Positions 1 to 10,706 of a stretch of 64,000 nt of DNA are shown piece after piece. Origin of the DNA: Lingula anatina (taxonomy: Eukaryota > Brachiopoda > Lingulata > Lingulida > Lingulidae); contig NW_019776106.1 in assembly GCF_001039355.2 (NCBI RefSeq), positions 6,642-70,641 of the forward strand, given 5' to 3'. The translations under genes and the position numbers were made by a program. Every line of letters starts with the position of its first letter. Position 1 is the stretch's first letter. The notes beneath the pieces were generated by a model that had not been told where the DNA came from, made no database searches, and saw only the letters and a list, made by a program, of their open reading frames with translations.

Positions 1-116
1 TCTAGCAGACGATACACTATCCGCCCTATTAAATGTGTCAAGTGAGAGAGGTGTGTCCGCACTTGTAAAGTTTATACACAGTGCTATGAGAAAACGGAAG
101 CTATCTAAATTGAGAT
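1..116 (+). CDS. Possible 3' terminal exon of an unidentified gene (partial)
   Basis: From base 2 a frame stays open for 38 codons and stops with TAA at 114-116. The peptide is acidic and hydrophobic at first and ends in a basic tail (MRKRKLSKLR). An AATAAA lies at about 178-183, and an (ATT)n tract follows, so this could be the last exon of a gene or the 3' end of a non-LTR retroelement. I do not recognise the peptide, and the stretch is short enough to be chance. Confidence 0.25.
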
Positions 117-792
117 AACACCTGTAACTTTATTATTACTATGTACATGTATTTAAACTTAAGTATATTATAATTAGTACAATAAATTATTATTATTATT
201 ATTATTATTATATTAGACCCGTGACAGCAGTGACCTCTAGCGTTAGATGCTGACTTGGCTGTTTTGAGAAGTTGGCTGTAAGATTTTTTTTAACGCTGTT
301 ACATATGGGCGGCGGTTTATACAAAAATGCAAAACACGATTAGTCGTCATCGTTATCAGATCAGTCGAAATGAAAACACGATTAGTCGTCGTCGTTATCA
401 GATCAGAAGGCAAAATACGACTAGTAGTCGTCAAAACGCAACTAGTCATCAAAACGCAACTAGTCATCATCAAAACGCAACTTGTCATCATCAAAACGCA
501 ACTTGTCATCATCAAAACGCAACTTGTCATCAAAACGCGATTTGACGCCAGATGGCGCCCATTGTACGAAAATCTAGGCCAAGTCACATGATCCACAGTG
601 ATCAAAATGGTGGACGTTATTGAAGCAGCATTATCATATCCAATTGGATATAGATTTTTTATCTCTGTGAAATTTTATGAGTTGGCTATTAGATTATTTT
701 GACCACTGTTAGATTTCTTGTAGGCTGTTAGAATGTCATTTGGCTATTAAATTGCAAGTCTGATTTTTTTGCGTGGATGGCGTTCCATACGC
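117..792. other. Non-genic sequence left of the tandem array
   Basis: This stretch lies left of the point (about 792) where homology to units 2 and 3 begins. It holds an (ATT)n microsatellite at about 186-212, the minisatellite listed separately, and AT-rich sequence in which variants of 'ttggctgttaga' recur between 255 and 745. No convincing gene is seen. Confidence 0.6.
325..541. repeat. Minisatellite with two nested repeat types
   Basis: The left part (325-412) has two copies of a unit built from 'aaaacacgattagtcgtc' followed by 'cgttatcagatcag'. The right part (about 425-541) has six or more copies of an 18-21 bp unit, 'caaaacgcaacttgtcatcat' with a variable number of 'cat' triplets. The units are multiples of three, so long ORFs appear in several frames on both strands. 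These are repeat artefacts, not genes. Confidence 0.85.
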
Positions 793-1071
793 TCGGAGAA
801 TTAAAGGGTCAATAAGTAGGTAATGCCGGACGTAATACCCGATATCATACGATCAATCAATGCGTCGTGTGCTCCATATTGAAATACTAGCTCTTTCCGA
901 GCTAATTGCGGGATGAAGATTTGTTCGTGATGCCTTAATACCCGATCAGTCCTAACCACTTACTGACTGCCATCTATTCACTGTTACTTAGCGGCATGCT
1001 GTAAACATTCAACGTCAACGATTATTGAAATGTGTGCATAGGTTCAATTTCTTTGAGTTGTAGGCTTCACA

Positions 1072-3046
1072 ATGGCGGGTCTCGTGATAAGCTATCAACC
1101 TGCAAGCAATAATTTGGGACCAGTGCCTGGGGAAGATGGGGGTCCTGTAAGGATAAGGCCTATGACAGAGCAGGACTCTGAAAACGTCGCGAACTTACAG
1201 ATTGAGGCGTTCCGGGAGAAGTTTGAATGGGCAGTAGGGAAATCTAAGTAAGCTGGAAACCATACTTATGTGACCTACAGTAGCGACACGAGGTATTATA
1301 ATACACTTGCATGATTGCTAGTGCAATATGGACGCAAGCGACACTCTAAAGAGCGTATTCTTTTGAAATAAGGATACTATAACAATTGACAATGCCACGT
1401 TACTGCGTTATATATGACTTGTTGAACGTCACCCCGGTTCAATCCACGGGTTCTTGCTTATTTTTAGCGGCGACAGAGCTACATGTACGCATTATAATGG
1501 GTCGTATATTAACACGATCGAGCGAGCAATCCTACTTAAAGTTAAAATATAATCAGTATATATTTTGCAGACCATGCTATATAATTTGTCCATAGGACCC
1601 GTTCATCTCGTATTCAGCCCGAATATTTAGAAAATTCGAGATTTTCAGGGTTTAAATATGTATTAAACACAAGCCTTTGTCCCCGCTTTTCAGGCTTTTT
1701 ACCTGGGCTCCGTCATGGTTCCCAGCTTCAACAGTGCATTTGTGTTCAGACATTGTTCAGATTGCATTGAATGGCTTCTCAATCAATAAAACACTTAATT
1801 TTAGTGTCACATTGAAGAAGTCTGTAGGGAATACAAAACATGCAAGTCATCATCACGTTTGTTGTGGTGGAGCTCAGCGAATAATTAGTCCATGTCGTCT
1901 GTCATTGATATGATGACAACATTGCTGTCCTTCTATATGGAATTTAATCAGTTAAACGACATTATCTTCATTATGACCGATTATGACAAGCATGGTTCTC
2001 CACTAAGTAGTTTTAAATTATACAAAGTTATTTATATTGACTTTCAGTGTCAATAAAGTGAGTAGAGCGTGGGGCAATGGGTTGAGAAGATCTCCTCTAT
2101 GGTGGCCCAGATATTTCGTTGCCGAGTTAAATGACGAGTTTGGCTGTCATTTTGCTGGCGCGATCGTTTTAGGTTTCTATGCAGACAGGAGGTAAGCCTT
2201 AAGGATGGTATCTCTCTTGTAGACAAAACCAAAAAGAACTCCTCTTACGTCCAAAACAAAGAATTTTAATTAAATAAGTATTAACTTTAATTAAATTAGT
2301 ATTTGCTTATTCCTTTAAGTTGAACTCCATTCCGTATATTGTCCCATGCTGACAAAACAACAACATCATATTTTAAATAACGATAAAATATGATGCATAT
2401 TTGCACACTTCAGAACCACTTAATTGTCTCTACGTACATGTGAAACTAGTCTTCAATGTCAGAAGCAGATATCTGATCAAATTCTGAGCTGTGACACGAG
2501 GGGTTTCTTCTCAGATTGAAAAACGAGTCGGATAAGTTATATCTTGCCAACCCACTTTAGGCCTAAGTGTCAGAATACAGAAAAGGGGGTATCCAAATTG
2601 GAAAGTCAAATTCTAAGAGGTTTTTATTTTCAGCTTGCCAGAACCAAATTTTGACACGAATGGACTTGGTTGCAAAATCCTCTGTGGGTATGTACTGGTA
2701 CTCTTATTTATTTTGCATCTGAAATAACAACTTTCCGCTCTCTGTTCAACCAACAGTAAAATAACTACAGTCTACAGGCTTGGTTTCTCAAATGATTTCT
2801 TGAAAAGCAAAGAAATAACGAACCTTAATTAGTGAAAGGTGTGGATTCCTTTGCAGAATGGCGTGTATGGAAATGGCTCTTGGTGAAAAACCATCAGATC
2901 CAAGTAAGGGTTACGTGGAGGCTATTTGTGTAGAATCCAAGTTTCGTGGAAAGGGGATTGGCAAAGTGCTTCTGGACAGAGCTGAATACGAAGCGAAAGC
3001 AATGGGATGCAGGGTATTTATATGAAATCTTTCTCCTCTCCTTCCT

Positions 3047-3084
<38 letters not shown>

Positions 3085-3323
3085 CTATTAACTTGAATGT
3101 ATTGCATATTCTGTATATTCAGATATATTTGACATGCAATGTTTTTGTTTTGTTTACAGTCCATCTATCTAAAGGTAAAACGAACAAATCGAGCAAAGAA
3201 CCTGTATGAACGTCAGGGCTATAGAGTGACAAAGGACCATGATGGTTGCTGTTGCACATATTGTGCAGTTGGAGTCAGGGTAAGGGCTGTTATAAACATG
3301 TACACCGTGGTTTATCACATGCT

Positions 3324-3360
<37 letters not shown>

Positions 3361-4074
3361 TTGGGGGAGGGTAAAGGCAAAATATGTGCTTTTGGGGGGG
3401 CCCTGTTAACGGGGTCTTGTTCCACAAGGTTATATCTTTAGAACTTATTAGTCTTAAATGAAATATTTGGCATACAGAACTGGATGGGGTCTCCTGAGGA
3501 TCCAGAGTTATTTTCTGACAGTCTTCCAATTTATCTTTGTTGATCCATCCTCCATTTTTGACCGTCTTCCGACAGAAAAAATTAGATACCCGTCAATGTA
3601 AACTTGAAAATCTGACCGTCTTCCGGAAGACCCATAAGACGCCTTAAATCCGCCCCTTGACACCTCCTTGCTACTTTCGCATATGAGTAATGACTGACTT
3701 GTTTGAGACTTTTATACCAATAATTAAATCAATTTAATTTTGAAAATGATGCACACTGATCCAACTACTGAAATGTAATATATGCTGTAACGTAATTATT
3801 TATAGCTGACAAGTACTCCATTTCTTTTAGCATTTTTACGAAATGGAAAAACAGCTTATTTAGAATGAAATAGGAAGACAGGATATGCTGATGTTGTCGT
3901 ATATATGCCTTTCGATGAAAAAAGGAAAAGACGGAAGAAAAAAGTATGTATGCATCCACAGATTTGAAATTCTAAAGGATCAACTAACCATGCTGTAAAT
4001 GTATGCAGGTGACTCAACGTCTTACCATAGAAGTATTGGAGATAACCGATTGGACATCCTTCTGCACAGAATGA
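1072..4074 (+). CDS. GNAT-family N-acetyltransferase, array copy 1
   Basis: Six exons join in phase: 1072-1247, 2048-2191, 2634-2687, 2857-3013, 3160-3279 and 4009-4074, giving 238 aa. Start: ATGGCGGGT, the same in all copies; the upstream ATG reads ATG-TGT-GCA-TAG. Exon 1 encodes the GNAT N-terminal strand (VRIRPMTEQD). Exon 4 encodes motif A, with the acetyl-CoA pyrophosphate loop RGKGIG at residues 155-160. Exon 5 encodes motif B, NLYERQGY, with Tyr193 at the usual general-acid position. A cluster of cysteines (GCCCTYC) follows. GNAT enzymes transfer acetyl from acetyl-CoA to amines; the substrate here is unknown. No signal peptide or membrane segment is seen, so cytosolic or nuclear location is inferred. 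The sixth exon is the least certain part, because its 22 codons resemble no family tail I know. An AATAAA lies at 4896-4901. Confidence 0.8.
3054..3081. repeat. (CT)n microsatellite in GNAT intron 4
   Basis: A pure CT run lies a few bases after the exon 4 donor. The same intron holds longer or shorter CT runs at 9835-9875 and 16903-16931 in the other units, so the locus is shared but length-variable. Confidence 0.95.
3334..3361. repeat. (GT)n microsatellite in GNAT intron 5
   Basis: Fourteen or so GT repeats follow 'atatat'. Units 2 and 3 lack the run at the equivalent place, so it expanded in unit 1 only. Confidence 0.95.
3497..3657 (-). mobile_element. Non-autonomous TIR element (MITE family A), unit 1 copy
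   Basis: The reverse complement matches the element at 14932-15087 over about 155 bp, including internal 'cttccggaagacggtcag' and 'tgtcggaagacggtcaaaa'. The ends contain the CAGGGGCGGAT-type terminal repeat (here truncated to 'ggggcggat'). Unit 2 at 10268-10290 has the empty site ('ggatggggtccactgacacctcc'), which shows this is an insertion into GNAT intron 5. Confidence 0.8.
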
Positions 4075-5617
4075 CATTTGTTAGTAAAATATGGGCGGTG
4101 CCCCGATTCCTTCATGGGAATGTACCAGATTAACTACCAGCCAGCACAATTTTCTGTGATACACTGTTTATGTGCTGTTAACAGAAATGGACTTATTGTA
4201 GCCTCTGAATCTCAGGTGTATGTGATTTCAAAATGAACTATATTTATATCTCTCTTACTTATATCTCCAGAATTTTAAGAAATATTGTTTGGATATAAAG
4301 AATTTTATTAGTAACGCAAGATTTTTTAATGTTAAGCTTTTTTAGTGTTTAAGTATTTTTAACAGATATCTTCAAGATTTAATGAAAAAAGAAAAATTAA
4401 CGTATTTGCTTTAGAGTCCTTATACAGGCCCGTAGCCAGTAATTTCAAAAGGGGGGTGGGGTCTTTTTCTGAAAAAGTGGACCTTTTTCCATAAAAACTT
4501 CATGTACCTAGATCAAATTTTACTCAGAGTAGACCTTTTCCGAGCAAAGGGGCGGTTTTTTTTAACCCCCCGAACTCCCCTGGCTATGGGTCTCTTATAT
4601 AAGCACCACGTCGCTTGCAAGTCTCATAATATTGTGTGTTTGCTGTACTTTAAGTGCCTGTTTCAAATAGTTCTTTGTTTTGTTGATTGTTTGTGATTAT
4701 GTAATATGAGTTTACAGTTATAAGCAATATGTTGCTCGTAATATTTTTGTATTGTGGTCTTTGTCAGGTTTTTGTAATGACGGATTTGTAAAAGATGCAA
4801 CTTAATTTTTTTTTCAAAGTGACATTTAAGCTTTTCACATTGTATGTCCAAATGCGCATACATATAGCAAAATTCTTACAGATATCATACATTTGAATAA
4901 AAATAGTTTTTTATATGTTGACCACGGATCTGCTATTATTAGCAATACTGACTCTAGCCACTAGCAACAGATTGGGGGTGTGTTTGGCAAAATTTTGCCT
5001 TGGCGCTTCCATATTTGGAACGTCACAGATCTGTCCGGCCTGTAGCTGCCTTTCCCGCCTTTAGCTGACGTCATCTCGTGCAGACGAGACAAAAAAGCCA
5101 AGTGGCTGACGCGGAGATTGAAGTTTGAACTATGAATACCTTATAATGCATTCGAAAACCATTGCCACAACACAAGCATCTCTCTGCTTTAAATCTGATT
5201 TTTGATGCAGACATTGCGGAGTCCGTACATGACATACAGTGTAGCTGTCAAACTTTGCATACGGCAAGCACGTGTATTGTGTTTATATCTTCAGGAGCAA
5301 ATGTTTTTTGATAAGCAAAAAATACAATAACATCTGGCATATCATTTTCTTCTAAAAAGATATTATAAATTTTACAATTCACATATTAAATACAGTGAGT
5401 AAAATTAAATAAAGCAAAATTAAATATGCTTTACGTTTGATTTTGGACTAATAAAATTCAACCGCAGATTTAGGCCTACTTTTGAACAGTCCCTTTGATG
5501 GACGGATAGCCTACTCGAAATTGTCGCTGTTCGTCAGGGCCACTGTAAAGCTCCCACTGCAAAGTTATGAATAGTGAGCAAGCTAGCTTTATAGTGCCCT
5601 GACACTCGGGGCAGAAT
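4075..5617. other. Region between GNAT copy 1 and JmjC pseudogene 1
   Basis: This is 3' sequence shared with the other units, with a putative poly(A) signal at 4896-4901, a MITE at 4425-4594, and the single copy of a segment that is tandemly doubled in unit 2 (from about 4931). No coding region is supported. Confidence 0.6.
4425..4594 (+). mobile_element. Non-autonomous TIR element (MITE family B), unit 1 copy
   Basis: The element has imperfect inverted ends, CAGGCCCGTAGCCAG and CTGGCTATGGGTCT, and is flanked by 'cttata' on both sides. Unit 2 shows the empty site as 'gtccttatatataagcacc' at about 11048. A diverged relative sits at 34483-34624 in a PITP intron. hAT-like MITEs commonly carry this kind of terminus; the superfamily is inferred. 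Confidence 0.8.
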
Positions 5618-5922
5618 ACGCGGACCTTTTGAGGAAACGTGGTGGTAGGCCTATCATCCTGTGGGGATGAAGAGGCAGTCGTCTTTATCCATAGTGACTT
5701 CCGACCAAGGTAGGCCCTATATTCCGAAAGCTTGGAAATTTTTCCATGTCAACTTTCTCAGCATTCACAGAGTTAGGCCCTATACCCACGGTCTTTTCTG
5801 AAATCATCTTTTCCACCAAATCTTTGTACTTTCCATCAATAAATATTAGTCGCTTGGTTCCATCCATGAGACAGTTGATATTGTCGATATCGTCGCTGTG
5901 CAGCACTGACTTAGTAGGCCTA
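5471..5922. other. Cluster of six TA-G(G)CC(C)-TA micro-insertions
   Basis: Sites are 5471-5478 (TAGGCCTA), 5507-5513 (TAGCCTA), 5646-5653 (TAGGCCTA), 5711-5719 and 5774-5782 (TAGGCCCTA), and 5915-5922 (TAGGCCTA). At each one, JmjC copy 2 and/or copy 3 has the same flanks with a single TA. Each event added 5-7 bp and behaves like a TA duplication around G(G)CC(C). Four of the six lie inside the JmjC pseudogene. See the findings for the wider pattern. Confidence 0.85.
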
Positions 5923-6333
5923 CCCCCGCTACTAAACCAGAGCACAGCGTCCTGCAGGATTTTGGTGTAGCCACAACACAAGAGGAGCTTCGGGAGGTGA
6001 AACTCCTCCATCATTTTAGTACCCAAACTGTAGACCATATAAATATGAGCTTCTTCGTATAAATTTAGGAAGGTGGACATCGGCACACGCAGCATGCCTC
6101 CTTGTCGAGTCTCCTTTCCCTTTTCAATGTCGATCTTGATATTTTTATTTCGTAGATATTTATCAGTCCACAAGTTGAACGTTGGGATACCTTTAGCTTT
6201 CCCTTTAAATAGAAGTGGTCTGATGTAGTTGTTGTAAAATGTCGCCGGGTCGGGTCAAAAGTCTTTGATGTCAATCGTTCCTTCCGCAGGCCGGTGAGAC
6301 CCTAAATACCGTAAATGTCCAGGTATCTCCTCC
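5618..6333 (-). pseudogene. JmjC oxygenase pseudogene, array copy 1
   Basis: This is homologous to codons of the intact gene at 18767-19963, read on the - strand. The start codon and signal peptide are deleted: after 'ggtatctcctc' at 6332 the sequence jumps to the 5' flank. The 3' end, including the EF-hand and HEEL tail, is replaced beyond 5618. The HSDD iron-binding motif survives, but two 7-bp insertions shift the frame. At the codon for Trp251 of the intact copy the sequence reads TGA, followed by a TAG supplied by the micro-insertion at 5646. The same TGA and the same 3' truncation occur in copy 2, so both descend from one already dead copy. Confidence 0.85.
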
Positions 6334-7803
6334 TCCTGAATGTTGCCCTACCGGATAGGAATACTTCATACTCGCTTCCTGCAGCTGAGAAGTGGCAGAT
6401 TTTCTACTTTAGTAAAACTCATGGAAGTAGAGACTAGATCGATTTGAGAATGTGAGATGGCGCTACGAGCGACAGAAACGGTTAAAATTTAGTTCGTTTG
6501 TGTTTGTGTGCGTGAGAGAAGGAGAGAGAGAGAGAGAGAGCAGATGCAGATAAATCTGTCTGAATCTATTTGCTATTTGCAATCGCATAAGACAAAATCA
6601 ACCTAATGTCCACGTTTACAAAAGTTGCATTATGTGCACCAAATGAAACGTTTCATAGCCAGTCAAATCTTAGTTTACCATAATTCAGACTTCCACACGA
6701 CTCAGCCATTTGTTTTACATGTATGTTTATGTAAAACGTTTAGTTTGTTTCTGTAATAAATTTTTATCATATAATGTAACACATTGCTGATATCTTTATG
6801 TGACTTGTATTTGTAGTGCTGGATATGTAAAACTGTATTACTGGACAGTGGCCTAAATTTCTTTAAGAATAAACGATTCACCTGTTTCTTATGTTGACTT
6901 CATGCTGGTTAATTAATTAACGCATATTTGTAAAGAAAAAACACCAGAGGGTTCACAGAAACAAAAACTGGCGTCCTTTGAGAAGAGTGAGAAATTATTT
7001 TGAAGCATCTATTCATGCCATTTTGGCTGAGAAATAATCGATTAAAGTTTTTAACACTCGAATGTTTCTAAAGGTCTTGTAAATATACATGTATAGATCT
7101 GAATAAAACAAATTCAGGACATACGTTGATCGCAGATATATTAATTTATATGAATAATTTTTAAAATATTATAAAACTAACTCAAATTATGGAAACGAAC
7201 GTAAAATGCAGGTTTTCCAGGTGTGTCCCTTTTTCACGATTTGAAAAGACCGATAATGTGTAAAAGACTAAATAAATTAATTAATTAATTAATTAATTAA
7301 TTAATATATAAACAATTTTATGTTGCTAGAATACGTTGCTCGATAATTAAAATAGCTATTTGTTAATGAATACGATAAAATTCAACCGAACCGATGCAGT
7401 ATAGGCCTGTTGTTTTGATATGTATAGAAAGCTGTCGGGTATTTCCTTTAAGCTAGCTGATTCTTTGGTGATTACATGGATGAGGTTTCCTATCTGGAAA
7501 GGTCTGCTGCGCTTGGAGAAGTAAAGGGTCAATAAGTAGGTAATGCCGGACGTAATACCCGAGATAAGAAAAACTGATAAGCTCAATGCGTTGTGTGCTC
7601 CATATTGAAATACTAGCTCTTTCCGAGCGAATTGCGGGGTGAAGATTTGTTCGTGATGCCTTAATACCCGATCAGTCCTGACCCCTTACTGTGACTGCAA
7701 TCTAAACACTGTTACTTAGCGGCATGCTGTAAACATTCAACGTCAACGATTATTGAAATGTGTGCATAGGTTCTATTTCTTCGCGTTGTACATAGGCTTC
7801 ACA
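6334..7803. other. Spacer between unit 1 JmjC pseudogene and GNAT copy 2
   Basis: This spacer contains a (GA)n run at about 6520-6541, a (TTAA)n-type tract at 7271-7304 ('attaattaattaatt'), and the unit 1/unit 2 junction near 7340. It is closely matched by 13265-14668. It should hold the GNAT copy 2 promoter, but no TATA box or clear element is identified. Confidence 0.6.
7271..7305. repeat. (ATTA)n microsatellite
   Basis: About eight tandem 'attaatta' tetranucleotide steps. Unit 3 has only 'aaataaataaatgaataa' at the equivalent place (about 14151). Confidence 0.9.
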
Positions 7804-9831
7804 ATGGCGGGTCTCGTGATAAGCTATCAACCTGAGAGCAATATTTTGGGACCTGTGCCTGGGGAAGATGGAGGTCCTATAAGGATAAGACCTATGATAG
7901 AGCAAGACTCTGAAAACGTCGCGAACTTGCAGATCGAGGCGTTCCGGGGGAAGGTTGAATGGGCAGTAGGGAAATCTAAGTAAGCTGGAAACCATTACTT
8001 ATGTGACCTCCAGTAGCGACACGAGGTATTATAATACATTTGCATGATTGCTAGTGCAATACAGATGCAAGCGACACTCTAAAGAGCGTATTCTATTGAA
8101 ATAAGGGTATAACAATTGACAAATAATACCACGTTACTGCAGTATTAATATCGTTATATATGACTTGTTGAACGTTCAATCCACGGGTTCTTGCTTATTT
8201 TATCGGTGACAGAGCTACATGTACGCATTATAATGGGTCGTGTATTAACACGATCGCGCGAGCAATCCTACTTAATTAAAGTTAAAATATAATCAGTATA
8301 TACTTTGCAGACCATGCTTTATATATTGTCCATAGGACCCGTTCATCTCGTATTCAGCCCGAATATTTAGAAAATTCGAGATTTTCAGGGTTAAAATATG
8401 TATTAAACACAAGCCTTTGTCCCGGCTTTTCAGGCTTTTTACCTGGGCTCCGTCATGGTTTCCAGTTTCAACGGTGCATTTGTGATCAGACATTGTTCAG
8501 ATTGCATCGAAAGGCTTCTCAATCAATAAAACATCTAATTTCGGTGTCACATAAAAGAAGTCTGCAGGGAATACAAAACATGCAAGTCATCATAACGTTT
8601 GTTCTGGTCGAGCTCAGCGAATAATTAGTCCATGTCGTCTGTCATTGATATGATGACAACATTGCTGTCCTTCTATATGGAATTTAATCAGTTAAACGAC
8701 ATTATCTTCATTATGACCGATTATGACAAGCATGGTTCTCCACTAAGCAGTTTTAAATTATACAAAGTTATTTATATTGACTTTCAGTGTCAATAAAGTG
8801 AGTAGAGCGTGGGGCAATGGGTTGAGAAGATCTCCTCTATGGTGGCCCAGATATTTCGTTGCCGAGTTAAATGACGAGTTTGGCTGTCATTTTGCTGGCG
8901 CGATCGTTTTAGGTTTCTATGCAGACAGGAGGTAAGCCTTAAGGATGGTATCTCTCTTGTAGACAAAACCAAAAAGAACTCCTCTTACTTCTGTCCAAAA
9001 CAAAGAATTTTAATTAAAAGTATTTGCTTATTCCTTTAAGTTGAACTCCATTCCGTTTATTGCCCCATGCTGACAAAACAACAACAATAGTAAGGGCATT
9101 CATAGGCTCGATCTATGATATGCATCATATTTTAAATAACGATAAAATATGATGCATATTTGCACACTTCAGAACCACTTAATTGTCTCTACGTACATGT
9201 GAAAGTAGTCTTCAATGTCAGAAGCAGACATCTGATCAAATTCTGAGCTGTAACACGAGGGGTTTCTTCTCAGATTGAAAAACGAGTCGGATATTAAAGT
9301 TATATTTTGCCAACCCACTTTAGGCCTAAGTGACAGAATACAGAAAAAGGGGTATCCAAACTGGAATGTGTGCATATTTCTAACGCGTCAAATTCTAAGA
9401 GGTTTTTATTTTCAGCTTGCCAGAACCACATTTCGACACGAATGGACTTGGTTGCAAAGTCCTCTGTGGGTATGTACTGGTACTCTTATTTGTGTCTCAT
9501 CTGAAATGTCAACTCTCCGCTCTCTGTTCAACCAACAGTAAAATAACTACAGTCTATAGGCTTGGTTTCTCAAATGATTTATGGAAAAGCAAAGAAATAA
9601 CGAATCTTGATTAGTAAAAGGTGTGGATTCCTTTGCAGAATGGCGTGTATGGATATGGCTCTTGCTGAAAAAAAATCAGATCCAAGCAAGGGTTACGTGG
9701 AGACTATATGTGTAGAATCCAAGTATCGTGGAAAGGGGATTGGCAAAGTGCTTCTGGACAGAGCGGAATACGAAGCGAAAGCAATGGGATGCAAGGTATT
9801 TATATGGAATCTTTCTCCTCTCCTTCCTCCC

Positions 9832-9878
<47 letters not shown>

Positions 9879-10706
9879 CTTTTAACTTGAATGTATTGCA
9901 TCTTCTGTATATTCATATATATATGACATGCAATGTTTTTGTTTTGTTTACAGTCCATCTATCTAAAGGTAAAACGAACAAATCGAGCAAAGAACCTGTA
10001 TGAGCGCCAGGGCTATAGAGTGACAAAGGACCATGATGGTTGCTGTTGCACATATTGTGCAGTTGGAATCAGGGTAAGGGCTGTTATAAACATGTACGCC
10101 ATGGTTTATCACATGTTTACATATATATGTAGACATCTTTATATTTGAGGGGAGGGTAAAGGCAAAACATGTGCTTTTTGGGGCCCCTGTTAACTGGGTC
10201 TTGTTCCACAAGGTTATATCTTTAGGACTTACTTGTCTTTAATGAAATATTTGGCATACAAAACTGGATGGGGTCCACTGACACCTCCCTGCTACTTTCG
10301 CATGTGAGTAATGACTGACTTGTTTGAGACTTTTATACCAATAATTTGCCAATAATTAAATCAATTTAGTTTTGAAAATGATGCACACTGATCCAACTAC
10401 TGAAATGTAATATATGCTGTAACGTAATTATTTATAGCTGACAAGTACTCCATTTCTTTTAGCATTTTTACGAAATGGAAAAACAGCTTATTTAGAATGA
10501 AATAGGAAGACAGGATGTGCTGATGTTGTCGTACATATGCCTTTCGATGAAAAAAGGAAAAGACGGAAGGAAAAAGTATATATGCATCCACAGATTTGAA
10601 ATTCTAAAGGATCAACTAACCATGTTGTAGATGTATACAGGTGACTCAACGTCTTACCATAGCAGTATTGGACATAACCGATTTGACATCCTTCTGTACA
10701 GAATGA
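7804..10706 (+). CDS. GNAT-family N-acetyltransferase, array copy 2
   Basis: The six exons have the same lengths and phases as copy 1: 7804-7979, 8788-8931, 9416-9469, 9639-9795, 9954-10073 and 10641-10706, giving 238 aa with no internal stop. The acetyl-CoA loop RGKGIG and the motif B tyrosine (NLYERQGY) are kept. Differences from copy 1 include FRGKVEW for FREKFEW in exon 1 and MALAEKKSD for MALGEKPSD in exon 4. The exon 4 donor is AAG/gtattt instead of AGG/gtattt. Exon 2 is identical to copy 1, although exon 1 differs at about a dozen of 176 positions (see the gene-conversion finding). Function is as for copy 1; it may be a redundant or diverging duplicate. Confidence 0.8.
9835..9875. repeat. 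(CT)n microsatellite in GNAT copy 2 intron 4
   Basis: About 20 CT repeats, the longest of the three paralogous loci. Confidence 0.95.

Larger units (their letters stand above)
793..7340. repeat. Tandem unit 1 (GNAT gene plus JmjC pseudogene)
   Basis: This is the first of three paralogous units. It begins at 'gctcggagaattaaagg', which matches 7513 in unit 2 and about 14375 in unit 3, and runs through the GNAT gene and JmjC pseudogene. Unit 2 resumes at 7343. Unit 1 lacks the first ~170 bp present in units 2 and 3. It uniquely carries two small transposons (3497-3657 and 4425-4594). Confidence 0.8.

Noticed and set aside
325-541. Regular repeat spacing that looks CRISPR-like, and overlapping ORFs
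   Set aside because: Units are short minisatellite variants without unique spacers, in a eukaryotic genome.
1433-1450. tRNA B-box-like 'ggttcaatcc' with flanking cccg/cggg
   Set aside because: No A box or acceptor stem at the right distance, and the arm does not pair fully; the sequence is altered in units 2 and 3.
2050-2232. 60-codon - strand ORF, repeated identically at 8790-8972
   Set aside because: It is antisense to GNAT exon 2, and the identity is explained by the near-identical DNA tract.
3139-3529. ORFs with poly-Cys/Val or poly-His/Thr near 3.3 kb
   Set aside because: Translations of the (GT)n microsatellite and the adjoining intron.
7356-7586. 76-codon - strand ORF conserved in length at 14220-14450, with a hydrophobic start
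   Set aside because: Most base differences between the two copies change amino acids (about 11 of 76 residues), and unit 1 lacks most of it. There is no sign of protein-level selection.
9607-9890. ORFs running from GNAT exon 4 into poly-Ser/Leu
   Set aside because: They read through the exon donor into the (CT)n microsatellite.
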